Part shown: positions 1 through 8,250 of the stretch, one piece after another
How the letters are laid out: every line of letters begins with the position of its first letter
Position numbering within the stretch: position 1 is the stretch's first letter
Assembly: GCF_900019265.1 (NCBI RefSeq)
Contig: NZ_CYGX02000042.1
Coordinates: forward strand, 50,452 to 114,451
DNA: 64,000 bases
Source of the DNA: Paraburkholderia ribeironis
GTDB taxonomy: Bacteria; Pseudomonadota; Gammaproteobacteria; Burkholderiales; Burkholderiaceae
Direction: 5' to 3'
Made by a program: the position numbers and the translations under genes
The notes under the pieces: generated by a model
The model's input: only the letters and a program-made list of their open reading frames with translations
The model's database searches: none
What the model was told of the DNA's origin: nothing

Positions 1-228
1 GCGTTCGCGGCTGTTGCGGCGGCGCGCGTGAGCGGCAGTTGCGTTTCGCGGCTGGTGGCGTTCGCGGCTGTTGCCGTGGCGTGCATGAGCGGCAGTTGCG
101 TTTCCCAGCCGGTGGCATTCGCGGCTGTTGCCGTGGCGTGCGTGAGCGGCAGTTGCATTTGGCCGTCGACGGCGCTCGTCGGCATTGCCGTGACGTGCGC
201 GAGCCGCGGGCGCGTTTCGCGGTCGATA
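1..228 (-). repeat. 57-bp tandem repeat (four units) inside the Ala-rich gene
   Basis: Units lie at 1-57, 58-114, 115-171 and a more degenerate one at 172-228. Each begins with a GCGTTCGCGGCTGTTGC-like stretch. The period is 57 bases, that is 19 codons, so the array keeps the minus-strand frame and encodes repeats around the core ETQLPLTHATATAAN. The array may continue beyond the window. Confidence 0.85.
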
Positions 229-2210
229 TCGCCGAAGCGGCCAATTACGCTCGACGGCCGCCATGTGGTGTCGTGCGCGGGCGTCATTGGATGCGGTTGG
301 CGGCTGGCGTCGGCGGCAAGACGAATCGCGCTGGAAATCGGTGTCTTTTTCATCTTGATCGATGCGGCTGCCGGGGATTCGAACGATTGCGATCGATGCG
401 AGACGGCGGCATCTCGCACCGGGAACGCCTTCGGTTCGGGGCGCGCTATGGCTTCGCCTTGCGGCGCTTCGATGCGATCGGAGCGCTCGAATGCGCGTGC
501 GAGGGGCGTCGGCATCATCGCGGTGTGAGCGGCGCTTGCGATCGAGATGCGCGACAGAGATGCTTCTGATGCACAGGATCGGGCCGAAGACCCACTTGAC
601 GCGCTCGATGTTGTCGACACGCCCGGCGTGTCCGATGCAGCAGCCGTTCGCGACGCATCTTCCGTCCTCGATACGTGAGCCGCGTTTGACCCGCTGTTCG
701 TGCTCTTCGCGTTCGATGCACTCGACACATCAGGCACGCTCGTCGCCGCGACGACCGCGCGTCGCAAAGCCAATGCCGCAGGTTCGGGCAGCGGCTCGGC
801 GGCGCTGCGGGTTACGTGCAGCGTCGTCGGTTTTTGGGCGCGGCTCGAAGGCACGCGTGCATCCGTCGTCAGTATCTTCGACGCAGCGCGATCAGCGATG
901 TGATTCGTCGCCGCAACAGCTTCGTGCGCCCGAGCCACCCGATCCACGCTGGCAGACGGCGCGGATAACGAAGACAGTGCCTGCTTCGAAACCATTGGCA
1001 TGGGCGCAAGCGGACCCGCCGCGACGAGCTGCGTCAAACCGGACGCGGACAGCAGCGCACGCGCGAGCGGACGAGCTGTGAAGGGCGGCACGGCACGCCC
1101 GATCGAAGCACCGAACCGCTGAGCCGACCGCACAGCGCCTTCGACGGGTGCGCCACCCATCGATGCACGCGCCAATGCGCCACCGCTTTCGGGCAAGGTC
1201 GCGTAACTTGCGGCATGAGGTATGAGCGATGCAATCGGCAGTTTGTGCGTGACCTTCATAGCCACTTGCTGCATGACTTGCGCATCCGGCAGACGATCCG
1301 TCGCGTCGTGTGCTGCGATGCCGGGCGCGCCGCCCGGCATCGCCGGGCCGCATTGCATCTGCCGATCCATGAAGCGATCCGCTGCAGCGGACGCCGCATC
1401 GCGACGAACCTGCATATCCGGCGCTATTTCGACACACGCATGCTCGGGCGCACCGGGGCGCCCGGACAAAGCATGCGCGGCGTGCAGCACTATCGGTGAG
1501 CCGATGCGAGCTACGGGCGCGAGCGCGAGCGCGGCAGCAAGCGGCGTCGGCGCTGTTCGCTTGATGGGGTTCGTCTCAAGCGCCGAACGCATGACCATGC
1601 CGGCAGACGGCATCGATCCGGATGAGGAAACCGGGCCGCGCGGCACGAGCGATCCGGACATCACACGAGCGCTCGATGGCTCCGCATGGCCAGATGCATA
1701 GCTGGCTGACACTTCCGCGCCGCGCGCCGCCGCTTCATGCGAAGCGGCAAGGTCCGAATCATGCGCGGCAGCGCCGCCCGATTCCGGCGCGCGTCTCAAC
1801 CCGACGGCGGCCGCATCAGCCAGATGCTTCGAGACCGCAGGCTCGTCCTTCGCTGACGGGGTGTCCCGCCGCGCAGCCGTCGAGCCTCCATGCAGCAACG
1901 GCACGGCAACATCCGCAGCGGCACTCGTGGCGAGTTCGCCGGCCTCATCCGCGACAGCAGACGCGTTCGCATCATCCCCACCGGCGCCGCAAGCCGAAGC
2001 CACTCGCCTCGCCACCACGAACGTGCGCGGTACGCCTGCGCCCTGCTCACGCCCGCCCGCGCGCCGCATCAGCATCTGCGAAAACTGCGCATGACGCGCA
2101 TGAAGCGCCTCGCCGAACGATGCCCGCGCGCCATCGCGCGCCTGCGCCGACAGCGCTGTCGTCGTGTGCTGGCGCCACAGCGACGCGCCGAAGCTTTTGT
2201 CGTCGCTCAT
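1..2210 (-). CDS. Alanine-rich low-complexity protein of the eCIS cluster (3' end outside window)
   Basis: Reading the minus strand from the ATG at 2210, the frame stays open for about 736 codons to the window edge with no stop. The start codon overlaps the stop of the upstream tube gene (ATGA), so the two are translationally coupled. The N-terminus (MSDDKSFGASLWRQHTTTA) is followed by hundreds of residues dominated by Ala, Ser, Arg, Pro and Thr, with no fold I recognise, no signal peptide and no membrane segment. Close to the window edge it contains 19-residue repeats. Its position directly after the tube and assembly genes of a contractile injection cluster suggests a structural or linker role in the particle, but this is inference. 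It is not obviously LysM, VgrG-like or baseplate. The open frame over 2.2 kb at high GC could in principle be partly chance, but the coupled start and the in-frame repeats argue for a real gene. Confidence 0.72.
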   Translation of the reverse strand, partial: MSDDKSFGASLWRQHTTTALSAQARDGARASFGEALHARHAQFSQMLMRRAGGREQGAGVPRTFVVARRVASACGAGGDDANASAVADEAGELATSAAADVAVPLLHGGSTAARRDTPSAKDEPAVSKHLADAAAVGLRRAPESGGAAAHDSDLAASHEAAARGAEVSASYASGHAEPSSARVMSGSLVPRGPVSSSGSMPSAGMVMRSALETNPIKRTAPTPLAAALALAPVARIGSPIVLHAAHALSGRPGAPEHACVEIAPDMQVRRDAASAAADRFMDRQMQCGPAMPGGAPGIAAHDATDRLPDAQVMQQVAMKVTHKLPIASLIPHAASYATLPESGGALARASMGGAPVEGAVRSAQRFGASIGRAVPPFTARPLARALLSASGLTQLVAAGPLAPMPMVSKQALSSLSAPSASVDRVARAHEAVAATNHIADRAASKILTTDARVPSSRAQKPTTLHVTRSAAEPLPEPAALALRRAVVAATSVPDVSSASNAKSTNSGSNAAHVSRTEDASRTAAASDTPGVSTTSSASSGSSARSCASEASLSRISIASAAHTAMMPTPLARAFERSDRIEAPQGEAIARPEPKAFPVRDAAVSHRSQSFESPAAASIKMKKTPISSAIRLAADASRQPHPMTPAHDTTWRPSSVIGRFGDIDRETRPRLAHVTAMPTSAVDGQMQLPLTHATATAANATGWETQLPLMHATATAANATSRETQLPLTRAAATAAN

Positions 2211-2659
2211 AGCATCAATCCCTGATGGACGAGTTCGACCGTCTCGAACGCCACCGCCGAGGTCGCCGCGCGCAGTTCGGGGCCCGTCCACTTCACCGGG
2301 CAAGCCTTGCGGAAGACCCAATGCGGAGCACTGCCGTCCCCGTGCGCGCCGTTGACGCAGTTGATTGTGAGGGTCACGTCGCGGCGCTGGATGGTGCCCT
2401 TCATCACACCGAGGTACCACTTCCAGAGATATGGAATGTCGCCAAAGCCGCGCTTGAGCACGATGCGCGTGCTGTATTTGGTCGGCCCGGCAAGTTGATG
2501 CTCGCCGTTGTTCCATCCGCCCTCGCGATACGTCTCGACTTCCGTCTCCATCGCAAGACCCGACACTTCAGCGAATCCGGCGACGGTTTTCTGATCGATC
2601 ATCACCGAATACGCGAAGGCCAGATAGAACTCATCGGGTGTGGTGTTGCTGCTCAGCAC
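2207..2659 (-). CDS. Contractile-tail tube-like protein (T4 gp19 / TIGR02241 type)
   Basis: This 150-residue protein matches the pattern of phage-tail-region proteins of the gp19 family that form or cap the inner tube of R-type pyocins and eCIS. Visible family features are the N-terminal FAYSVMID segment, the central VSGL and ETEVETYREGG stretch, the KRGF motif followed by LWKWY near residue 80, and a C-terminal WTGPEL...AFETVELVHQGL block. The start is a GTG at 2659 with GGGAG seven bases upstream. The stop overlaps the next ATG. It is a paralogue of the tube protein at 3211-3657; having two tube-type genes (main tube plus an adaptor near the baseplate, like Afp1 and Afp5) is usual in eCIS. 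It lies in a tightly packed minus-strand operon. Confidence 0.9.
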   Translation of the reverse strand: MLSSNTTPDEFYLAFAYSVMIDQKTVAGFAEVSGLAMETEVETYREGGWNNGEHQLAGPTKYSTRIVLKRGFGDIPYLWKWYLGVMKGTIQRRDVTLTINCVNGAHGDGSAPHWVFRKACPVKWTGPELRAATSAVAFETVELVHQGLML

Positions 2660-2663
2660 GACG

Positions 2664-2903
2664 CTACTCCCATGGATCGCGCTCGCGGCGTTCGGCCTCG
2701 TCGTTGATCCGCTCGTTAATCTTCGCGACCTCGCTCACCCAGCGCCGGCGCTCGAGATGATCGAGCGTCATCAGTTGCGCGTGGGGCCAGTGAAGGTGAT
2801 AGGCCAGGTAGGCTACCTCCTCGTACAACTGCTCCGGGCGGTAGCCTATCGCTCCCCCGTGGGGTCGACCTCCACCTCGAATCGCTTCTCGCAGCCGGGG
2901 CAC
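2664..2903 (-). CDS. Small eCIS protein, DUF6760-like
   Basis: The conserved part reads YRPEQLYEEVAYLAYHLHW followed by an HLERRRWVSEVAKINERIN helix, a pattern I associate with the DUF6760 family found next to eCIS tube genes. Function is unknown. The ATG at 2903 gives 79 residues and overlaps the upstream assembly gene by 58 bases. The conserved region begins only around residue 20, close to the upstream stop at 2846, where only non-standard start codons (such as ATA) are seen, so the true start is uncertain. The gene ends four bases before the GTG of the next tube gene. Confidence 0.7.
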   Translation of the reverse strand: MPRLREAIRGGGRPHGGAIGYRPEQLYEEVAYLAYHLHWPHAQLMTLDHLERRRWVSEVAKINERINDEAERRERDPWE

Positions 2904-3214
2904 ACCACGGTCAGCCTGTCATGGCCGTGCGTGTTGATGCGCCGGTACAGATCTTCCAGATGCGCGAAGTCAGCGGCGAACAGTTCTTCGATCACGCGTG
3001 GATTGACCTGTGGCAAGTCGCCCAGACGCTTCACCACGCGCGAGAGCAGGATCACCGCGAGATAGCCGGGATTGCTCTGCACGCGAGGATCTTTCATCGG
3101 CGCGATTTCGTCGCTGGCGGTCGCAAGGCGCATCACGCCCTCGCGATGCACGATGCCGTCGGCATCCACGAAGCCGTGCGGCAGCGTGAAGCTGAATTCG
3201 GTCTGCATGCTCAT
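2846..3214 (-). CDS. eCIS/phage tail assembly protein with a CxxC motif
   Basis: A 122-residue protein starting at the ATG at 3214, which overlaps the stop of the tube gene (ATGA). A longer upstream reading frame exists but would lie wholly inside the tube gene and is rejected. The sequence contains the segment LPHGFVDADG...HREGVMRLATA, then DPRVQSNPGYLAVILLSRVV and a C-terminal CPGC. This matches small proteins annotated as phage tail assembly proteins in eCIS clusters, placed between tube and baseplate genes. The single CxxC could bind a metal or be structural. The role in tube or sheath chaperoning is inferred from position only. Confidence 0.8.
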   Translation of the reverse strand: MSMQTEFSFTLPHGFVDADGIVHREGVMRLATASDEIAPMKDPRVQSNPGYLAVILLSRVVKRLGDLPQVNPRVIEELFAADFAHLEDLYRRINTHGHDRLTVVCPGCEKRFEVEVDPTGER

Positions 3215-3657
3215 TTGGTGCGATCCAGTCCTTCGTGCGTGAGCTCGATGGTGTCGATGGCTACTTCGTTCGCGGTGGCGTTGAAGCCCGGCCCGGTCCA
3301 TTTGGTCGGCCATGCAGCGACGAAGTCCCATTGCGCGACGTCGTTGCCTTCATCGTCCATCAGGATGATCGAGCCGTTCTGGCGCGCCTCCTTGATCTTG
3401 CCGTCCATCACCTGCTTGCGCCATTTCCACAAGTCGAGATCATTGGTGATGCCGCGCTTCAACGTGATATTGGCGAACTTCTTGAGACCCGGCAGCTTGT
3501 GTATCGTGAGCGTCTTGTCGTCCCCTTCGCGATAGTCGATGGAGTCCGTGGCCGCATCGAGCCCGGACACTTCCCTGAAGCCTGCCCGCTGAATACCGCC
3601 GATCTGCACGCGAAACTTGAAGCCCCGAAACGGGTCTCTGCGTTCTCCGGTTGCCAT
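3211..3657 (-). CDS. eCIS inner tube protein (T4 gp19 / Pvc1 type)
   Basis: A 148-residue tube protein beginning MATGERRDPFRGFKFRVQI, typical of eCIS and R-pyocin tube subunits. Family features include GIQRAGFREVSGLD, YREGDDK, KRGITND followed by DLWKWRKQVMDG, and a C-terminal WTGPGFNATANEVAIDTIEL block. It stacks as hexameric rings inside the sheath and is expelled on contraction. A strong ribosome site (GGAGAGAGG) precedes the ATG. It follows the two sheath genes by 48 bases and is coupled to the assembly gene downstream. Confidence 0.93.
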   Translation of the reverse strand: MATGERRDPFRGFKFRVQIGGIQRAGFREVSGLDAATDSIDYREGDDKTLTIHKLPGLKKFANITLKRGITNDLDLWKWRKQVMDGKIKEARQNGSIILMDDEGNDVAQWDFVAAWPTKWTGPGFNATANEVAIDTIELTHEGLDRTK

Positions 3658-3705
3658 GTTCCTCTCTCCTTCACACCGCCTGCGTTGATTGAAAGTCCAT
3701 CCGAC

Positions 3706-4992
3706 TCACACCTGCAACTCCGGTCCCGCGACGCTCACGCCATCGGCGCTCTGCGTGATGCGCACGATGACGAACTCCGCGGGCGCCGCGGCGGCGAGCC
3801 CCGCCATCGCGCTCACGCGACCCGCCAGGCGCTCCTCGGGCGGATTGGTTTCCGCGTCGCACTTGACGAAGTACGCCTCGGCCTGATCGCCGCCCTTGAG
3901 CGCGCCCGCGCGAAACAGATCGCTGAAGTAGCCTTCCAGCCTCTCGGCAACGGCTTTCCACAGCGTGGGGCTGTTCGGCTCGAACATCAGATCGCGCAGG
4001 TGATATTCGAGCTCGCGCCTGATCGCGAGCAGAAGCCGCGTGACGTTGACGTAGCGCAGCTCGGGCCGGTCGGAGAGCGTGCGCGCGCCCCACACGCGCA
4101 AACCCCAACCCGGCCGCTCGCGCAGGCAGTTGATGCCCGCCTGATTGAGCGCGGCCTGATCGGTGTCCGCGAGATCGAATTCAAGATCGAGCGCGCCTTC
4201 GAGCACTTCGTTGGCTGGCGGCCTGAAGACGCCCTCGCGCCGGTCGCAGCGCGCATAGACGCCCGCGATGTGCCCGCACGGCGGAACGCGCACGGTCGGC
4301 TGCCAGGCCCCTTGCGCCGGCAACGTCACGATCGGCTTCATGTCGATCCACGGGAAATACAGCGCGCCGTGCTGCGCGGGCAGCGTCTGCCATTGCTTGA
4401 TGACGGCAGCGAGCGAGGCGCGCTTGCGTTCGTCCACGGCAATGTCGCCCGTCTCTTCACCCGAGGGCATCGCATCGAGCACCGCGAAGCGATTGCCCAT
4501 GCGCGCGCAGTGCTCCATGGCACTCGTCTGCACCGCGAGAATCGCATCGCGCGAGTCGGGCGGATCGCCGAGCAGCGGCGACATCGCATCCGGCACGCAG
4601 ACGAGATCGATCTCCTCGACGTCCTCGAGAAAGCCGCCGTGGTCGAGCGGCGCCGCGAGCAGGCGCGCGGCATCGTCGCCGCGCGCCGCCTGCACGGGCA
4701 CAACGAGACAGCGTTCACCGCTGTTCTCGAAGAACCCGTGCACCGCGTGCATCAGGAACGCGCTCGCGCCGACATCGGCGTTGAAGACGCGCTCGAAGCG
4801 TTCCCAGCGGTCGAACCAGAGCGCGTGCGGCGCATCCGCCGGGAACGCGCCCGCTGCGACGAAGCCGATGAACACGGGCACGCCGCCGCTCAGCCCGTGC
4901 CGCCCCGCGAGCCCCTGCGAGCGCCACTCGATGTACAGGCCCGGCGTGCGCAGCGACTGCGCGCCCTGCTCAGCCAACGATTCAAGCTTCAT
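3706..4992 (-). CDS. eCIS contractile sheath protein (short form)
   Basis: A 428-residue sheath subunit. The N-terminal TPGLYIEW is the conserved sheath start, the middle carries the variable outer domain, and the C-terminal half shows the sheath core: GHIAGVYARCDRREGVFRPPAN, INCLRERPGWGLRVWGARTLS, FEPNSPTLW and a final YFVKCDAETNPPEE...PAEFVIVRITQS. These match the C-terminal sheath fold shared by Afp2-4, PVC sheath proteins and phage sheaths. eCIS clusters usually carry two or three sheath paralogues, with one forming most of the sheath and others at the ends. It lies 44 bases downstream of the larger sheath gene in the same operon. Confidence 0.93.
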   Translation of the reverse strand: MKLESLAEQGAQSLRTPGLYIEWRSQGLAGRHGLSGGVPVFIGFVAAGAFPADAPHALWFDRWERFERVFNADVGASAFLMHAVHGFFENSGERCLVVPVQAARGDDAARLLAAPLDHGGFLEDVEEIDLVCVPDAMSPLLGDPPDSRDAILAVQTSAMEHCARMGNRFAVLDAMPSGEETGDIAVDERKRASLAAVIKQWQTLPAQHGALYFPWIDMKPIVTLPAQGAWQPTVRVPPCGHIAGVYARCDRREGVFRPPANEVLEGALDLEFDLADTDQAALNQAGINCLRERPGWGLRVWGARTLSDRPELRYVNVTRLLLAIRRELEYHLRDLMFEPNSPTLWKAVAERLEGYFSDLFRAGALKGGDQAEAYFVKCDAETNPPEERLAGRVSAMAGLAAAAPAEFVIVRITQSADGVSVAGPELQV

Positions 4993-5036
4993 GATCGGTT
5001 CCGCCGTTCATCGCTACGCGTTCTCGTCACCCGGGC

Positions 5037-6974
5037 TCACGACTGCCCGATGCCGGTCGACTGGGTGATGCGGAAGATCACAAATTCCGCCGGCCGCACG
5101 ATGGCCACGCCGATCTCCGTAATCACCTGTCCCACGTCGCGCACTTCGGGCGGATTCAGCTCGGCATCGCATTTGACGTAGAAGGCCTGGTCAGGCGTCG
5201 TGCCGAATAGCGCGCCCGTACGCCACACGTTGGTGAGGAACGCGGTGATGTTGAGGCGAATCTTGCCCCACAGCGCCTCGTCATTCGGCTCGAAGACGAT
5301 CCACTGCGTGCCCATCTCGATCGACTTCTGCAGGAACAGGAAGAGGCGCCGCACGGGCACGTACTTCCATTCGCCGTTGGCGTCCCCGCCCATGGTGCGC
5401 GCGCCCCACACGGTGACCGCGTTGTTCATGAGTCGCAGCGCATTGACGCCTTGCGGATTGAGCTCCGCCTGAATCGGCTTGCTGATGTAGTACTTCACCT
5501 CCAGCGCACCGCGCACCACACAGTTGGCCGGCGCCTTGTGCACGCCACGCTCCTCATCGGTGCGCGCATAGATACCGGCGATATGCCCGCTCGGCGCGAC
5601 ATACGTGCGTCCGCGGTATTTCGGGCCGACCTTGCGCGACGAATCGGAGTCCTGCAACTGTTTGGCCGGATCGACCACCTCGATGTGCGGAAAGTAGAAC
5701 GCGGCGTTTTTGCTCGGGCGCGGCAAAAGCGAATCGGTACTCGAATACGACAGATTCTGAAGATAGAGGTCCTCGTCGTTGCCGTCGTTGACGACGTCTG
5801 GCGCATCGAGGATCGCGAAGCAGTTCTCCCGGTTCTCGGCGTGCGACATCAGTGCTTCCCAGGTGTCGGAATTGCGCGGCAGCCCCGGCGCGGTAATGAT
5901 CGCGAGATCGTCGATCGACCTGAACTTCTCCAGCACCTTATCCAGGTCCGCGGCATCCTCGATGCGCGCGACATACGCCTTCGTTCCGCCATTCTTGAAA
6001 AAGCCGTTGACCGCGTGCGTCAGTGCGTGATGCCCCGGGAAATACGGGCTGAAAATCCACTTGTCCGGATTCGAATAAGGCTGGTCGGGCTCGTTCTTAT
6101 ACGCGGAGAACGTTCCGAAGCGCTGCGTGTATTCGGTGAAGTTGGTACAAAACTTGGTTTCAAGTGGATCGGGTTTGATTTCGAATTCCTGAAGAATGTA
6201 GGGCCTCAGGAACGAAGGCGCGAGCATGGCAGCATCGACGTCGCGATTCTCGAACGCTTCGTCGTCCAGTGGCGCTTCGATTGGCTCATCCACCGTCGCG
6301 CCCGGATTCGCTTGATCGCCAGGCGCGGGAGCCGGAGCCGGCGCGGGTGTCGACGCGGGTGTCGACGCCGATACCGCTTCGAATTCGGCGCGCGCCTCGT
6401 TCAGCGCCCTGGTCATATTGTCGACGGACCGGTTTAGTGCGTCAGCCTTGTCGAGCGCTTTCTGATGCGCATCCTGTGCTCCGCTGCGCGCTCGATTGGC
6501 GTCGGTCGACGCCTGCCTGGCGTCCTTCTTGTCGCCGGTTGTGTTGTCGAGTGCGGTTTTTTTCTCTTCCGCAGCGGTGTTGGCGGCGTCGAGCGCAGTT
6601 TTGGTCGTGGTGACCTCCGCCTCTGCCTCGGTCAGTTTGCGCTTCGCTTCCGCCAACTCGGCATCCTTGGCGTCGAGCGCGGTCTTCATGGCCTGCGTCG
6701 CCATATCTTGCTGAGGCTGAATCCGCTCCTCCGCCTTCGCGTCGAGCTTGCCCGCCTTCTGCAACTGCGCGCGCCGCTCGACGAGCGCCGCAATCGCGTG
6801 CGCGGCGCGGGCGACCACTGGGTCGTAGTCCGGGTTTGGCACCGGAATATAGATCTTCCTCGGCATCACGGCGATGAAGCCGACCACGTTGGTTCCAACG
6901 CTCGCGATCGGTTGCGCCGCGGACGCCACTTCCTCGACGTACACGCCCGGGGTTTGATAGGTAGCACTTGACAT
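5037..6974 (-). CDS. eCIS contractile sheath protein with coiled-coil insertion
   Basis: A 645-residue sheath protein. The N-terminal YQTPGVYVEEV and the C-terminal GRTYVAPSGHIAGIYAR, TVWGARTM, FEPNDEALWG and YVKCDAELNPPEV...PAEFVIFRITQS blocks define the sheath family. Between about residues 50 and 215 there is a long charged, Ala/Lys/Glu-rich stretch with heptad-like spacing, followed by a Pro/Ala linker to about residue 245; this is not part of the usual sheath core and explains the size (about 200 residues longer than the neighbour). It would sit on or near the sheath surface. An AGAGG ribosome site precedes the ATG. It is the second gene of the operon after the DUF4255 gene. Confidence 0.93.
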   Translation of the reverse strand: MSSATYQTPGVYVEEVASAAQPIASVGTNVVGFIAVMPRKIYIPVPNPDYDPVVARAAHAIAALVERRAQLQKAGKLDAKAEERIQPQQDMATQAMKTALDAKDAELAEAKRKLTEAEAEVTTTKTALDAANTAAEEKKTALDNTTGDKKDARQASTDANRARSGAQDAHQKALDKADALNRSVDNMTRALNEARAEFEAVSASTPASTPAPAPAPAPGDQANPGATVDEPIEAPLDDEAFENRDVDAAMLAPSFLRPYILQEFEIKPDPLETKFCTNFTEYTQRFGTFSAYKNEPDQPYSNPDKWIFSPYFPGHHALTHAVNGFFKNGGTKAYVARIEDAADLDKVLEKFRSIDDLAIITAPGLPRNSDTWEALMSHAENRENCFAILDAPDVVNDGNDEDLYLQNLSYSSTDSLLPRPSKNAAFYFPHIEVVDPAKQLQDSDSSRKVGPKYRGRTYVAPSGHIAGIYARTDEERGVHKAPANCVVRGALEVKYYISKPIQAELNPQGVNALRLMNNAVTVWGARTMGGDANGEWKYVPVRRLFLFLQKSIEMGTQWIVFEPNDEALWGKIRLNITAFLTNVWRTGALFGTTPDQAFYVKCDAELNPPEVRDVGQVITEIGVAIVRPAEFVIFRITQSTGIGQS

Positions 6975-7067
6975 GGAGCAGTCCTCTTTCAGTCAATACT
7001 GCAATCGACACTCGCCGATAACGGGAAGAACCTGAGATGAAGCGGATCGAAAGCCGTCCGCCGCAGT

Positions 7068-7679
7068 TCAGGGCGCGGGCGGCGACTCGCCGCGCATGCG
7101 GGGGTCGTAGTAGAACACCGGCTCCTTGACGAGCTGGGTCTTCGTGACCTTGCCCACATCGACTGACAACGTAACGGTGTAGTTGATCGCGGCCTTCGGC
7201 TTGCCGCCCATCGCCTGCCAGAACTCGCCGAGGCTTTGCAGGCGCCCCGGCTGCAAAGCGCTGACGGGCAGCGGCATGTCGCTGTCCTTCAGGCTGCCGT
7301 GCAGCACCTTCTCCGGCAGCGCGCGATGCCGTAACAGCACGCGCATCACTTCGCCAAGCAGGCGATGCTCGTCCTCCGCCGGACTCGCGAGACCTTCACG
7401 CGGCCACGCGGTAATCAGATAGGAAGCGTCAATGCGAACGGGCGCCATGGTGCGCAACACGCTGCCGTCCTCGCGGCGATCGAATTGAAATTCGTGGCTG
7501 CGCAACTCGGTGTTCTCCCGCACGTCGTAAAGAAACAGGTCGATGGCGGGTGTCGTGACCGACTGCGGCGGGAACTGATCGTCGGGTGCCTCGAAGCTCA
7601 CCTGGATCTGATGCGCGAGGCCGGGAGACAGTTCGCTCTTCAGCAAGGCGGCGAGTGTCTCGTCGAGATCGTCTAGCAT
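7068..7679 (-). CDS. eCIS DUF4255 protein (Pvc16/Afp16 N-terminal type)
   Basis: A 203-residue protein starting MLDDLDETLAALLKSEL, with VSFEAPDDQFPP, AIDLFLYDVRENTELRS, RIDASYLITAW and EHRLLGEVMRVLLRH, all typical of the DUF4255/Pvc16 family. In Afp and PVC the homologous protein caps and ends the growing tube and sheath. The start at 7679 has AGAGG just upstream; an ATG 177 bases further upstream is rejected because the extra residues do not fit the family. It is the first gene of the minus-strand eCIS operon, so its upstream gap should hold the operon promoter. Confidence 0.88.
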   Translation of the reverse strand: MLDDLDETLAALLKSELSPGLAHQIQVSFEAPDDQFPPQSVTTPAIDLFLYDVRENTELRSHEFQFDRREDGSVLRTMAPVRIDASYLITAWPREGLASPAEDEHRLLGEVMRVLLRHRALPEKVLHGSLKDSDMPLPVSALQPGRLQSLGEFWQAMGGKPKAAINYTVTLSVDVGKVTKTQLVKEPVFYYDPRMRGESPPAP

Positions 7680-8250
7680 GGTTACCTCTCGCTTGAGCTT
7701 CGACTGCTGCCACACATCGTCATGACGTGTAGTACGGTATCCTAACTTTACGTTCAGGACCAACCAGTGACGAACCATTGCAGAGATAGATGACGCACCT
7801 TCGGAAGCCAGGCAGCTGCGGATGCGTGGCCGAGATCGGCGTATCGATGCCGGCAACCTCTATCCGATGTGCTCTATCTCTACTTGCAAGTCATGGTGGC
7901 AACCCGGCGCATCACGTTTGGAAGCGCCTTGTGTGTAAAACGCACGTGGAAGGCCGCAATTGAAAAACACGCACCCCAAGATCGTTCTGCATTGGCATGG
8001 TAGCAACTCGGAAAGGGTAAGTGGACACGCAAAAGCTGAGTGTACTTTTGCACTTTCACACAGTCCCGATCCGTTTGGCGCGCGGCATGAAAATCTTTCA
8101 GCGAATGTTTAGTTAACCAAAGTACTTAACCGAACATCGCACGACTTCATTCCGACGCGCCCGTCCCGGCGAACCTAAGCACAGACAGGCGCGAAGGCAT
8201 TGACCTTGTGCGCCCGACTCATCCGCACCCTGGCCACGAGCGGAGGCATC
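7680..8250. promoter_or_regulatory. Divergent regulatory gap between eCIS and signalling operons
   Basis: About 570 bases, visibly richer in A and T than the flanking genes, with no convincing gene. It must carry the promoters of both the minus-strand eCIS operon and the plus-strand kinase/FHA operon. It contains a short palindrome CGTCATGACG at 7718-7727, 38 bases upstream of the eCIS first gene, and a larger imperfect dyad at 8102-8139 near the plus-strand operon. I could not assign a clear -35/-10 pair by eye. Confidence 0.6.
8102..8139. promoter_or_regulatory. Imperfect inverted repeat, candidate operator or leader hairpin
   Basis: Left arm CGAATGTTTAGTTAA (8102-8116), nine-base spacer, right arm TTAACCGAACATCG (8126-8139). 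The arms are near-complementary. It lies 112 bases upstream of the first gene of the signalling operon. It could bind a dimeric regulator or form an RNA hairpin; there is no T-run, so it is not a typical terminator. Confidence 0.45.

Noticed and set aside
28..1081. Several plus-strand reading frames of 160-240 codons near the left edge
   Set aside because: They are the antisense shadow of the long minus-strand Ala-rich gene, are Arg/Ala/Ser-rich without family features, and lack ribosome sites.
3235..5181. A 648-codon plus-strand frame across the tube and sheath genes
   Set aside because: It is fully antisense to well-recognised sheath and tube genes and its composition is typical of an antisense frame in high-GC DNA.
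7990..8010. Possible sigma-54 promoter (TTGGCATGGTAGCAA)
   Set aside because: The distance between the GG and GC elements is seven bases rather than the required ten.
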